From positions 27,916,970 through 27,980,969 of the forward strand of contig OX465589.1 of the NCBI GenBank assembly GCA_950022655.1: DNA of 64,000 nt, read 5' to 3'. The translations under genes were made by a program, and so were the position numbers. Source of the DNA: Alentia gelatinosa. Lineage: Eukaryota; Annelida; Polychaeta; Phyllodocida; Polynoidae. The first letter of the stretch is position 1, and each line of letters begins with the position of its first letter. Below, piece after piece: positions 1 through 10,706 of the stretch. Under the pieces are notes generated by a model, which saw nothing but the letters and a program-made list of their open reading frames with translations, was not told the origin of the DNA and did no database searches.

Positions 1-189
1 CTGCGCCACTCCGTTTTATTCTTTTCAGATGGTTGCTCGAGCAGTGCAGTGTGCAGAAATTCCCAATATACTGTCTCTGCTGAGGTTAGGTTCACTCAAG
101 CTTACCGCTAATAAGAGACTACGATATGGAGAGTGGGTAGCCCCATATACAGTTAAATATATACCAATCTTAAATGTGCTGGTTATCAA

Positions 190-265
190 TGTGGGTGGTG
201 GTATTGTGATTCGGGTGTTGGTTATGTGATCCCAGTGTCAGGGGTTCGAGACCTGTACAGTGCGG
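190..265 (+). repeat. possible degenerate tRNA-derived SINE fragment
   Basis: A good RNA polymerase III B-box match (GGTTCGAGACC, 243-253) lies in a stretch of about tRNA length. I cannot find a convincing A box or a foldable cloverleaf, so a tRNA gene is unlikely. A SINE remnant is possible but weakly supported. Confidence 0.2.
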
Positions 266-329
266 ACCATTTTTATGTTTTTCTTTTTAGATAAAAAAAA
301 AAGCCAATGTATAGAGGCACAGTACAAAA

Positions 330-848
330 TACTAAGATAAAATGTATATACCTTACTGGTACATACTCACGCGTTTCTTTCGATAAAAATAAAAAGCTCG
401 TGGAATATTTTTATCGAAAGAAATGTGGTATGCGAGTATGTACCAGTAAGGTAATACATTTTTATTTTATCATATACCTTCAAACATAAGTATTTGATGA
501 ATTGCATAAGGAAATATGACAACGTCCGAGCTGGATTCAAAGTGTGCTGGTATATCTGTTGACATCTTCGTGAAAGTCAAGCACAGAATATGCTCCAAGC
601 CATTTTTACTCTTTTTTTCCCTTCAACTCCTGTGATCCTTTGCACACATAAATTAGCAGAGTGCTGCAAGTCACTCCCAGCACTTCAGAAGTAGTTCGGT
701 CGAATATTTTTCAGGCAATCAGAATTTGTATTCAAAGTAGGGTGGTACATCATTTTATACCACCATACTGTGCCGGTATATATTTAATACCACTACCCTA
801 GCAGAGGTTGGTATTTGCGTAACATTCTAGCATAGGTATATAATAAAT
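330..848 (-). mobile_element. hairpin-ended element family 1, copy 1 (Helitron2-like, non-autonomous)
   Basis: The 3' end, on the left, is a long hairpin at about 333-472. Its arms contain TTACTGGTACATACTC and its inverse, and the apex lies near 392-406. Just inside the hairpin is a CATATACC motif (about 472-480). The opposite terminus ends ATAGGTATATAATAAA, the inverse of that motif. This layout of asymmetric terminal inverted repeats with a hairpin at one end is the one known for Helitron2/Helentron elements and their non-coding derivatives. A copy in the opposite orientation at 12740-13249 matches along its whole length and defines the ends. There is no coding capacity. The superfamily call is inference from structure. 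Confidence 0.7.
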
Positions 849-1194
849 AAACATATTTTAAAAGCTAAGCTGAATTATATTAGTTTTATGAATAAAGATG
901 TGTCCTTTGCTGTTTGTTTACATTTAGACACTTTGTTTACATTTTGCAGGCTCCCTTCCACTAGTACTGTGGACAGTGTGGTTAAGGCACTGACTCAAAG
1001 TGTCCATAAGATCAGTTATATTGCTTTTTATGATGATTCCTCTGTATTTCTGAGTAATTCCATAATTCATGTTTGGATTCTGTATTTCAATGTCCTACAT
1101 GCCGCAGTTCATGATAACTGACCAATAAATAATGCCATAATCAAATTTATGACATCCAAACACCCATTTTTTAATTTTCCACTGACCCTTTTCT
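849..1194. other. no recognisable feature
   Basis: AT-rich sequence with no convincing exon, TIR or tandem repeat. Confidence 0.4.
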
Positions 1195-1368
1195 GTCAAA
1201 CTCTTGCCCAATCAGATTGCGTTATTTCACGTTCAAACCACTCTGTGCGGCCGATCCAAAGCCGAGCTGTACAAGAAATTATGGAGTACTTTGCCTGTAT
1301 GATAAGAATAATACACCCGTAGCAGCAGTCCGTATTCGTAGTCAGTTTGTGTATAGGTATATAATAAA
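1195..1368 (-). mobile_element. partial 5' end related to hairpin family 1
   Basis: The right edge reads ATAGGTATATAATAAA, the same terminus as the family 1 element at 848. About 40 bp inside is a CCGTAGCAGCAGT motif resembling the CCTAGCAG motif of family 1 and of the element at 10707-11250. A CAATCAGATTGCG motif lies near 1209. No terminal hairpin is visible to the left, so this is a truncated copy or a diverged relative. Confidence 0.4.
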
Positions 1369-1654
1369 ACCCATTTTGAACTTCCTTCAATGAATTCGAT
1401 ATGATGCTGAAAAATGCATAAATTTCCAAAGAAATTAGGTAGAATTCTTTCTCTAAGGGAATATCCATTAATTTTGCTGCTACCAGCATTGGTAGATTGT
1501 AAGTAGGTGGCAGGAGAGAGGCCTAAGGCACACTTTAAGAGTTGTCCATAACCTTCCAATATTTGGCATGGCATTATCCCGGATTTCTTTACATCCCGAT
1601 GTAGATCCGTGGCGAAACCAATATCATGTGTGGGAGTTCAAGATGAAACCTGGA

Positions 1655-1850
1655 AAAAAGCGCAATGCTGGCCATTTTGGCCTTCAGCTAAGGCCAGGAA
1701 TTAACTTTTACCGCTCAAAATGCAGGAGCTTCCAGGGGCTTCGCCCCATAGGCCGCAACCCGACCAATGCCTCTGGACCCCCATTAGGGACCTATGCGGC
1801 CTCCAAACATCCTGCCGGTTCTTTTTCGGATTATTCTTTTTTAGATTTCC
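1655..1850. repeat. GC-rich compound repeat-like segment
   Basis: It contains the small hairpin GGGGCTTCGCCCC near 1733-1745 and several short inverted words (GGCCATTTTGGCC near 1670; GGCCGC and GCGGCC). The style resembles invertebrate interspersed repeats. No second copy is present in the window, so the family is unknown. Confidence 0.2.
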
Positions 1851-1954
1851 CGGTCCCATACCTGCAATATTGATAGTCCTAAATACATTATAATTTGGCT
1901 ACAATACATTTTCCTGCTCTGTAGAGAGGGCACATGGTGCGTGATGAAAGACAA

Positions 1955-2172
1955 TTAAGGGTGTGTTCCACTGGACCGATGGTAGCCGATTCCGTAGCCA
2001 GAAGATCGCCGATTATTGTCGGATGCCCTAGTATTTCTCAAATCTTTGAAAATGGTCATTTATCAAACTATTAGTTTCAGAATTAAATATATTACAATAC
2101 ATGAGCTTCCTCTTAAGGGCCCAGGAACAATTGATCGGGTGAGAAATCGGCCTGATGGATTGTGCCCTTTAA
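1955..2172 (+). mobile_element. TTAA-flanked MITE, copy 1
   Basis: A 210-bp non-coding element has short imperfect TIRs (GGGTGTGTTCC at left, inverse GGATTGTGCCC at right) flanked on both sides by TTAA (1955-1958, 2169-2172). Homologous copies are at 16532-16749 and 53246-53460. TTAA duplication is characteristic of piggyBac and Kolobok transposons; which superfamily mobilised this family is inference. Confidence 0.8.
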
Positions 2173-4152
2173 GTAGATGTCTGTATCGTTGGTAGGAGAA
2201 GATGACAGAATAGGTGTTAATCCTGTTCTTAGATCTGATAACGCATGTCGCTCATAATGTATATCTGTAACAACAGGTAAAGTGTGATAAGCAGAATGGC
2301 CTCCTGAATCGGAATATACAGGTGTTTTATTCCATAATCATCGCAACTGTTCTGAATATCTATTACACACTCTGCTTTATGATTTTTATTATTCATAGGG
2401 ATGTGGCATTGTAAAGAATGCATGGTGTGTGGTGGGCCTAGTATTAATGGTCTTACAGTAGAACCTTTGAAGCGGGCTATCCTGGTAAAAGTTTCTGGAC
2501 GCAAACGGTATCGATTAATGAAGTACAGTAGAACCCCGCCTAACACGGCGTTTAGGGCGACATCTTTGCTCGGAACAGTTCCCTAAATCTTACGTTTATT
2601 TCACCCCATGGAAGGGGGCACCCCTAATAAGGAGACACATTCGCTTGAAACAGAGGGTGCCCCTTTATGCATGGTTCTGTTCATTTCTGTTCTGTGCTCA
2701 TCCAAACATGTGGAGTTTTGTTTATTTTACGATTCACGTCCATTAGAATAGCATCACAATATCAGAATATTTCAAATTTAACGAAGTGACCTTTAAATCT
2801 CTATGTTGATGTCTTGTCTTTTCTCTGAAATTCTAGCCGCTGGTTAGTCAATCGCATATATGACGTCATCTCACATCACTCCTCCACGGCCATGGCGTAG
2901 TGCTGTCACTTTACTGGGGTAATCGTTTAGCATTTTCTTTAATGTTATTCCTCTGGCTAAAATTGTACCAGGGGTAAGATAAAGTCCAGGGTCTTTAGTT
3001 GTCGGAACTTCTTCGTCATTTTCCTTGCCCTATCCCGAGATTTACCTTCTTGCGCTGCGCTCATTTTTATCTACAGATATCCACAAAGTATGTCTGCCCT
3101 TCGCATTTTGGATGTAATCCGTATGTCTTTTGTATTGTGACAACTTGAAAGTCGTCCGTACAACATTCCCCCCGCGCTAGTCAGCTTCACCTGATATTGC
3201 AATCCTTGTTTGAACAATGAGACCCACATTGTGACTCTCCTAGGAGGATAAAAGGAGATGTCCATTAGACATTCAACGGATTCCAAAATGCTAGACATAA
3301 TCGGATAATTGGATTCCTTGTTATGTTATATAGGTCTGACGTAGATAGAATACCCTTGTAGATATACTAAGAAAGAAATTGATGAGTGTTTGGTCTGTGT
3401 CCTCGTTCGCCATCGAGTTTTGAGTGTGCAGTAATATTAACGAGGCAATAGCCGAGTGAATATTCCGAAGCATTCCAAATGAGATGGTGAACAGGGACCA
3501 AGCACGAATATGTTTCTGATTTTATCTTAACCTGGAAATATCTATCTCTTTATCGCCCGTTGAGAACGAATTACCGTTCTTGCAAGCCTGTTGAGAACGA
3601 GTTCGTATTGCGATGCCTATGGACGTTTATTCCAGGCTAATATAAAGCTCTATATGCTAGCTAACACGTCCTATATATACGTAGACCTCAGGATGCTAGT
3701 AGGAGACATCCGCAGGCATTCAGGCATCTTGTCCTTGTGCCTGTTGGGGCGAAAACCTCTGACTCTGCAATTAGCAGACTAGCCGTCGAACCCACTCGGG
3801 GCCGTGGGTCTGCCCTGCTTCCGGAAGTAGGAGGGAGTGTTTACTGTCGGCAGCGTTCACTTTTTAACCACCTCCTCTTGTCCCCAGGGCTGCCAACCGG
3901 AAACTAAGGACGGGCCCCCGATCCGCTCTTCTCCGGACTTTAACACATCTGCTGACCAAGCAGTGCAAACGTACCGGCGACGTCTATGGGTATCAGCGAA
4001 GTGGAAGCCGTTTTCCTTTTGTCGTCGTCCACCCTTGCAAAACAGATTGCCAACACCGAGGGGATCTGGTAGTGTATAGGAGAATGGAGGGTTTATGCGC
4101 AGACCGTAAAACGGCTATGTTCCAATGTGGAGCACTAAACCTGCGCTCTACA
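2173..4152. other. region with no supported gene
   Basis: No exon is supported. CAGTAGAACCCC near 2525 resembles a pogo/Tc1-like terminus but has no partner. The word GTTGAGAACGA occurs twice, 31 bp apart, near 3559 and 3590. Position 3780-4080 is moderately GC-rich. Confidence 0.4.
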
Positions 4153-4761
4153 AGGTTTGGCGGCTCTTTTTTTTTTTTTTTTAATAGAGCACATCATTTA
4201 TTTTCCAGTATATAGCATACAGTACATTACATTATTTCCTTGTTGTCTTGTTCTCATATCTATCTGACTGTACACTTGTAGCAGTATCTTACACACATCT
4301 TTCGTCTTGCTCCTTTTTTTTATATTTTAACTTTATATTACATGGTTACCTGGTATACCTCTACCCCTTACTGGACTACAACCTTCAGGTCTTCCTATTC
4401 TAGATAGCCACCATTTTTCCAATCTACTACACTGCTGGTTCTCTATATATTTATCAGTCATTCAATATTTGATTTTCAGGAATATTCTATCTATTCTCGT
4501 TAGTCTCCTTCTCCTTGGGTGACATCGTCTCTTTTCCTCTTCTTCATGCTTTTCCACCTCCTGCTCTCTTCAATATAGGCATATTGTTCCATAGATTATC
4601 TTAATTCTTGTCAGTCCCTTTCCTCTGGCTCTTAGATACTATGTCACACAATCAAGTAGTCCAACCACCCGTCTAATTTCTGGAGGTAACATATATACAA
4701 AGAATTATTCATAACAATTACCATACTAACTGAGTGCTTTCCCTAGGTTTGGCGGCTCTTT
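4153..4761 (-). mobile_element. polyadenylated retroinsertion with 17-bp target site duplication
   Basis: The 17-mer AGGTTTGGCGGCTCTTT occurs at 4153-4169 and again at 4745-4761, bracketing 575 bp of inserted DNA. The insert begins with a T run (to 4182). Read on the minus strand it therefore ends in poly(A), with AATAAA (complement of 4197-4202) about 15 nt before the tail. This is the signature of target-primed reverse transcription by a LINE machinery acting on a polyadenylated transcript. The body has no long ORF and no recognisable RT, so it is either a processed retrocopy of a host 3' UTR or non-coding RNA, or a severely 5'-truncated LINE. Confidence 0.85.
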
Positions 4762-5677
4762 GGTGACCCAACGAGTGTGTCTGGCAGCACACCGTATACA
4801 GGTTCTGTTCTCACCGTATTCCGAATCCGGTCTCCCAACGAAAGGATCACCCAAAAATACACAAAGCTATTGCCATATTCGGGGAGGTGTTTCATAGTTA
4901 CGGCAATCGTTGGAAGAACCCCTGTTTCCAAGAGAATTTGTCAATAAACACTCCAAATGAATAAAAAATATACATAATGACCGTTTTGGTACTATTGGGT
5001 TGCACAGTCGAAATATCGTAGAAGATAAGATAGGTCTGCGACCTGAGATAATTCGAATATGTCATAGAGTCCCCCGATGGGTTGCATGGACATAGTTATC
5101 CTAGGGATTTGAAATCCAAATGGTATCCTAAACCGTCGCTATCTAAGACAAGGTGAGAGGTGTCATTCTGTCTAATAGATGGATAGGACTCATATTTTTC
5201 AGATCCTAAAACTAAATTAAATCATATTTGCAGCGAAAGATGTATGAGAAACATTTTTTTAATTTTTACGTTTTAAGATTTCACTGCGGACACTGCCCCA
5301 GTTGCCTGGCTTTTGCAAATTTTGGGTAATTGTCTCAGATCTTGGCTATGTCTGAGAATTATCTCAGCCAATGTGCCATCCGCTAGTCGTTGATATAATC
5401 CTGAACATTTAATATGGGACCAAAGAAATCATAGAAAACCCTTAGAGAGCTAAGACCTAGGATGGGTGTCAGTATTTATATAGAACGTCCTGACCATGCT
5501 GCACTATCGAGTTCTGTGACTTGTACAGCATGGTTGGACGTTATATATTTACTATATACCCGAAATTAAAAAAAAAATCCTTAATTTTATTTAGATTAAC
5601 AACCAATATCTTAATAAACGTGTATGGCAAGGTGGTCTGTATTTTAGTGTACGGACCAGTGGTCCGTACAGTATTAT
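4762..5677. other. unique sequence with one half of a direct repeat
   Basis: About 46 bp at 5324-5371 recurs, diverged, in the same orientation at 6230-6276 (shared core AGATCTTGGCTATGTCT). No exon is recognised. A perfect palindrome at 5649-5669 is listed separately. Confidence 0.4.
5649..5669. repeat. perfect 10-bp inverted repeat with 1-nt spacer
   Basis: GTACGGACCA, a single G, then its exact reverse complement. It lies about 9 bp outside the hairpin end of the adjacent element. The copy at 25216 does not have it, so it is probably not part of that element. Confidence 0.6.
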
Positions 5678-6024
5678 TAGAGGGAAATTATGTTCCGGTG
5701 GGAATAAGTCAAAGTTACGAGGTAAGGCTTGGAAAAATTACTACCCAAGGCGTAGCCGCGGGCAGTACTTTGTCCAAGCCTTACCGAGTAACTTTGACTT
5801 ATTTCCACCGGTACGTGGTTTCCCTATTCCTATATACCTTCAATTGTCAGCTAATATCGATAAAAACCGAACGTCTCTGAATGTCAACCTGGGCAGTAAA
5901 CGTCAACCTGGGCAGTAAACGTCAACCTGGGCAGTAACTTCAACCTGGGCAGTAAACAAAAGTTATTCCACCCCCAGCAGCGTTAAGTAATCATAGGTTG
6001 TTCGCTCATAGGTATATAGGAATA
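5678..6024 (-). mobile_element. hairpin-ended element family 2, copy A (Helitron2-like)
   Basis: The left end is a hairpin of about 135 bp. Its arms run AGAGGGAAAT...TTCCGGTGGGAATAAGTC and the inverse, with apex AAGGCGTAGCCGCGGG near 5749. Immediately inside is TATTCCTATATACCTT (about 5827). The far terminus is the inverse, AGGTATATAGGAATA, ending at 6024. About four 19-bp tandem copies of the word CAACCTGGGCAGTAAAC occupy 5884-5953. Internal tandem repeats, an inverted motif and one terminal hairpin match non-autonomous Helentron/Helitron2 elements, including the bivalve 'pearl' type. There is no ORF of interest. Confidence 0.75.
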
Positions 6025-6315
6025 CGTTATATGGCGAAACAGTGCGTATTTACAGTATGTACGGCATGGGTGTTAAGTAAATTCTAGATTTCCTAACATT
6101 GTTTAAGCACTTAAACCATCTTAGGCGAGATAATTCTATAATTGTCCCAACTTTCGCCAATTTCAGTTGAAATCGTGACAGCCCAGGTGAGACCATGGAT
6201 GACTAAGTTAAGCAGGGCATGAGTTATCTTGGGTAATTGTTTTAGATCTTGGCTATGTCTCAGAATTATCTCAACCTAAGATATCACAGCCTATGCAATA
6301 GGGCCCAGGAACTTA
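6025..6315. other. spacer between inverted family 2 copies
   Basis: Unique sequence apart from the second half of the 46-bp direct repeat at 6230-6276 (partner at 5324-5371). Confidence 0.5.
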
Positions 6316-6569
6316 TATTCCTATATACCTATTAGCGAACAACCTATGATTACTTAACGCTGCTGGGGGTGGAATAACTTTTGTTTACTGCCCAGGTTGA
6401 CGTTTACTGCCCAGGTTGACGTTTACTGCCCAGGTTGACGTTTACTGCCCAGGTTGACGTTCAGTGATGTTCGGTTTTTATCGATATTAGCCGACAATTG
6501 GGCAGTAATTTTTTCAACCCTTACCTCGTAACTTTGACTTATTCCCACCGGAACATAGTTTCCCTCTAT
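6316..6569 (+). mobile_element. hairpin-ended element family 2, copy B, missing one hairpin arm
   Basis: This is an inverted copy of 5678-6024. It has the same terminus (TATTCCTATATACCTAT at 6316), four copies of the 19-bp tandem repeat and the outer hairpin arm ending about 6569. The inner hairpin arm and the adjacent inner TATACC motif are absent. The sequence passes directly from the internal block (near 6500) to the apex end of the outer arm. The deletion therefore runs from the apex to just outside the internal block. Confidence 0.75.
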
Positions 6570-7455
6570 TCCATTGTGTACAAAAGAAACACTATCAAAC
6601 ACAACAACTAGAATCCTTAACATAGCACATTTTCTTTAATTTATATAAATCTTGACTACAATTACGTTATATAATTTTGCGTGAAACGTGATAAAAGACG
6701 ATTACCTTATAGCAAGTTACGTTTTCCTTTTCTCATATATTCATTTCTATGCCAAAATAATGCAATTTAGAAAATCGAAAGTAAAGTCGCAAGTACAACT
6801 CAACAGCCTACCAAATGTCGGTTGCTAGATGTTTTTCTCTAAAACAGATGGTTACAAAGTCTCGGCTGGCAAATATTTTTAGGAAGTCCACTCAATTCTC
6901 ACTATGAATTTAGGACTTTGTTTTATAAATGATGTATGTGACGGGAACAAGTATCTCACCTGTCAGACAACTGTATATCATATATCCTTCACCTTACAGA
7001 GTTTCAATGCAGGAGAATAATTAGTAGAAGTTATTGAATATAGGTATCGTTATTGATTATCGCTGATTAATTTCATTCAAGGACAATGTCATATTGACCT
7101 TTACCATAATAATTTTTACTAACGCTGTATACTGGTCACAACTAATGTACCACCAATAACATCTTATCCAACACATCATTTCGAACACAACCTGACCATT
7201 AGGCCCTGCAGCTTATAATACATCAGCCCCATGCGGTAATAGTGGGTGGGAATTAATGCCTCTAATTTCATGTAAACAGTATCTGGGATGGCATTTTGGA
7301 TTAAAACATCTGAAATCCGCATTCTTTAAGGAAATCTTTGTAATGGTTGTGTGTGTGTGCGGGGGAAGACAGCAATGATCAATCTGTTGACCCTATTGGT
7401 CCCCTAGCCTCTGTCTGTTACAGGCAGGAATTGTTTACATACAAGCATAACTAAG
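6570..7455. other. no recognisable feature
   Basis: AT-rich unique sequence. No exon, TIR or tandem repeat is seen beyond a short GT run near 7347-7358. Confidence 0.4.
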
Positions 7456-7730
7456 GTGGGGAGGTAGTTTAGTGGTTAAGAGTAATGGAATCATAATCCA
7501 AAGGTTGTCGGGCTTTCTGGGTTATAGTCCCACTGCAGCCACTTTTCTCCTTCACCCCCAGAAGTGGTAGATTTACTGCCTTATCAAAGGCCAATCCTTC
7601 TCATACCATGTATATGTGGTGTGGGAATTTAAAGAACTCTCACCTTGGTAATTGTGTAGGAGTCAGATTTCTACCTAAATTCATCTTATAGATTCGATCA
7701 TTCAACTCATAGATTCGATCAACCCAAAGT
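7456..7730 (+). mobile_element. tRNA-derived SINE
   Basis: The head carries an A-box-like TAGTTTAGTGG (7465-7475) and a B-box-like GGTTATAGTCC (7520-7530) at tRNA spacing, with an intervening anticodon-arm-like segment. A non-tRNA body follows, and near its 3' end the word TAGATTCGATCA is duplicated (about 7690 and 7711). The B box deviates from consensus, so this is an old SINE copy and not a functional tRNA gene. The 3' boundary is approximate. Confidence 0.65.
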
Positions 7731-8479
7731 AAGTCTAATAGAACATCGTGATTATTACAAAGATAGTACAGTTAATGTAGAAATCAAAATGACAATAAAA
7801 TCCATGTGTGATTTATGAGGCTTGAAGGAAGTGTATAGATATATCCATTTCGATACCGTACTGAAAGCTCCAACTATCGCCATGGTAACGAGACAAAGCC
7901 ATGTAATACGGCGATTTGTATGCGCGCTGTGTCGTACTGGAGAGGACTGAACATCAGGTACTGATCCAGCTTATTGGTGTATTTTTACCAAGCTCTACAC
8001 GCAGAAAGGGGAAAAAACACTATATTACAGTCTCTATTGTTATGGCCATTAACATTAGAGTTAGCCGCTTTGACAAGCTGCACATTGTAGCCAGACATTG
8101 TTTGAGAGCTGTTCTTATTTCGTGTTGTGCTGCTCATAAAGATGAATTAGGAGTTAGTTCACAGCCATGACTGTGTAGCATTGCACGGAACATACGGTTA
8201 CGATTCTATAAAATATAAGCGAAATCTCGAGGCATTAGCTATCAAAAACACATTACTAATTTCTGACCAATGTTGTGACACAGCATACTCATACTTTGTT
8301 TTTGCGGAAGATAATTACTTTTATACACATCTCTGGGTATGTTATCTATTGGAAAAGGGGATACCGGTGTTCTGGCAGTGGTATATGAATAATTGAATAT
8401 ATATTATAATAAACGTAATGATATACTTATAGAAATATAGGGAGGATGCGCACGTATCCACTAAGTAAAGTCTGGTGTA
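7731..8479. other. no supported gene
   Basis: Two ORF-sized open stretches (7916-8170, 8181-8396) show no domain, no splice context and no coding-like composition. I regard them as chance. Confidence 0.4.
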
Positions 8480-8745
8480 GACATCTTGTGGATTACGTTT
8501 AAACTGTGGAATAAAGTTATATTGGTTAAGGACATCTAGTGGATAATGCCCAAACTATTGAATGAGGTTTCTCCTTTTACAGAAACCTGGAGGGAATACC
8601 TGAACTACTGAGTAATGTTAAATCGATTACAGAAACCTGGCGGAAGATATCTGAACTATTGAATAAAGTTCATTTAAACGTTTTTCTTAATATCAGTGTC
8701 GACACCGAGCGGGGAATCGTCAAACCATTGAATATAATGAAGTTA
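8480..8745. repeat. degenerate ~50-bp tandem repeat, five units
   Basis: Units start at about 8480, 8531, 8582, 8632 and 8701. Each begins GACATC/GAAACC followed by TGG or AGTGG. Each then has AAACTATTGAAT-like and AAGTT words at the same spacing. Identity between units is low, so the array is old. Confidence 0.6.
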
Positions 8746-10706
8746 AGAATGTATTCTGAATCTTAAGGAATAATTATTAATTATATCAATATAATGCAAA
8801 CGTATCCTTATGATAATCACATAATTGATCTATATCTTCGGTTTTCTAATATTAATATACCCTGCAATGTTACGTATTTGTCTTACTTCATGATATTACT
8901 TGAAGTATTACGTTAGGAATCATAAATATGAATATATTATGAATATGCTATGTTAATTTGTATTGATAATCTCGGGGAGGTAAGAGCAACTCTATGCTGT
9001 GTGTTTGGCTGGCTACTAGAATCTAATTACTAATAAGCTCCCATATCTACATCATCTTAGGTAGAATGATAGCGGTTTATTTCCGAAAGGACGACCCTCC
9101 AGGTGTCCAATCTCATCATGGCTTGCTAGAAATGAATGCAATAATACAGGAAGAACCAAAAGTAGATGTCCGTGGCATTCATGTAACCCAGATTGAGAGT
9201 GCAGAGATATATACCTACGGCTACTCATACATACATGCGTATATATAAAGCTTGATTCGGTCACACATAGAAGCCAGACTGACTATGCTTTCGTTACGCA
9301 CGTGCCTATTTTCACCAATGGCAATGGTCAGCCTTTAAAGAGCGCTTAATAGCAGCCTTTGTAAAAGCCCCTACTGCCCCAATGGATCATTAGCCGGGGT
9401 GGTGGGCGGGGTAGGTTGCCCCTCGCAGACAACCTGGAGAGGCCTTCCGCAGGTTAATGTCCGTGCCATAGCCGCACCCCTTTCCCCATTCCTCCCGGAT
9501 TCCAGCGCGGACCCGCTACCGAGGCTACGTCCGCCAGGGGGAAAACACGTTGTTTCTGAAAGTGGTGTTGAACCTGTGGAAAAGGTTCAGTGTTCTCTTC
9601 ACGCATGTCGAATGCGGATTATTTGAGGCATGAGGGTAATTGTAATCAGAGTTGGGTCGGCTGCTTTTACGCTGATGATACACAAAGGAGAAGAGTCAAC
9701 TGTGTGTCTAGAGCCTTGACTGGATATATATCGGAATGTCAGAATGATTGAAAGCTTAGAGAATATTAAAAATGTCAAAATGACTTGTTATATGAGTGAT
9801 TCTTTCATCGTTGGGATATAATATACCAATTATGGAATTATGTTATAAGAAAGATCACCAGCAAATCAACCAGAAGTGCGGCAGTTTTGATTAACTTTAG
9901 CAACAATATTATATACAGGTATTCGAACCTTTTTCATTCGACATTGACTAAGCAACGTTTCTGAATCGAGAAGCTCCTTCCTCAAGGGCTGCCTACTTCT
10001 AAATGAATTTATAGAAACATTATTTACATCCCAGTCTACCCTAACTACTTAACTACTTGAGGGAAAGTATTCATCTCGATGTCAGTACTCCTGACACCAC
10101 GCAGGCGCTGGACGCTGAATAATCGCTTATAATCCCATGGCACTAAGATCACAGCCCCAGGCTAGATTAAAACTTCCTAAACCGCGAACAGAAATATCTA
10201 AAAAAAGGCCCCCATGTACAGAGATAAACATGCATGGAACAAACTTGATAACCAGACTAAAATGTCTCCCAGCAAACCCTTGTTTAAACGAATGCTGCAA
10301 AAAATTAGGCGAAGAACTAATGCCATAGCAAATTAACCTAAAACCAAATACTGGTCTGGGAACTTGAGTTATGCCATATAGGAGACCATTGAATTACAAG
10401 ACAATACTGGACCATAATTCATCAATTCTTCTTTTCTTATTATGGGTGAAGGGTATCTATAGAAGTATAATTGTATATGGCTACTAATTGTTGAAACTAG
10501 CTTGCAAGCGCACAGAGAATTTCAAACTCTGCCAAGAACAAATAATGGAAGACCGCCCATGAGGCGCATTATTTGGAGCAATAAAAAAGATTAACCTCAA
10601 AGAAACCTGGCATTTCACCATTCTCACAAAGGAGAAAATTATCTTGCGCAGTAGTTATTAAATGATTTAAAAACCCCATAAAGAGACACGCCATATGTGT
10701 TACACT
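8746..10706. other. no supported gene
   Basis: AT-rich with a GC-richer island at 9380-9560. No exon with splice signals and no paired TIRs were recognised. Confidence 0.35.

Noticed and set aside
2525..2700. pogo/Tc1-like element starting CAGTAGAACCCC
   Set aside because: Only one end resembles such a terminus; no inverse end was found downstream.
7456..7542. Functional tRNA gene
   Set aside because: The B box deviates from consensus, the acceptor stem does not pair and a SINE body follows.
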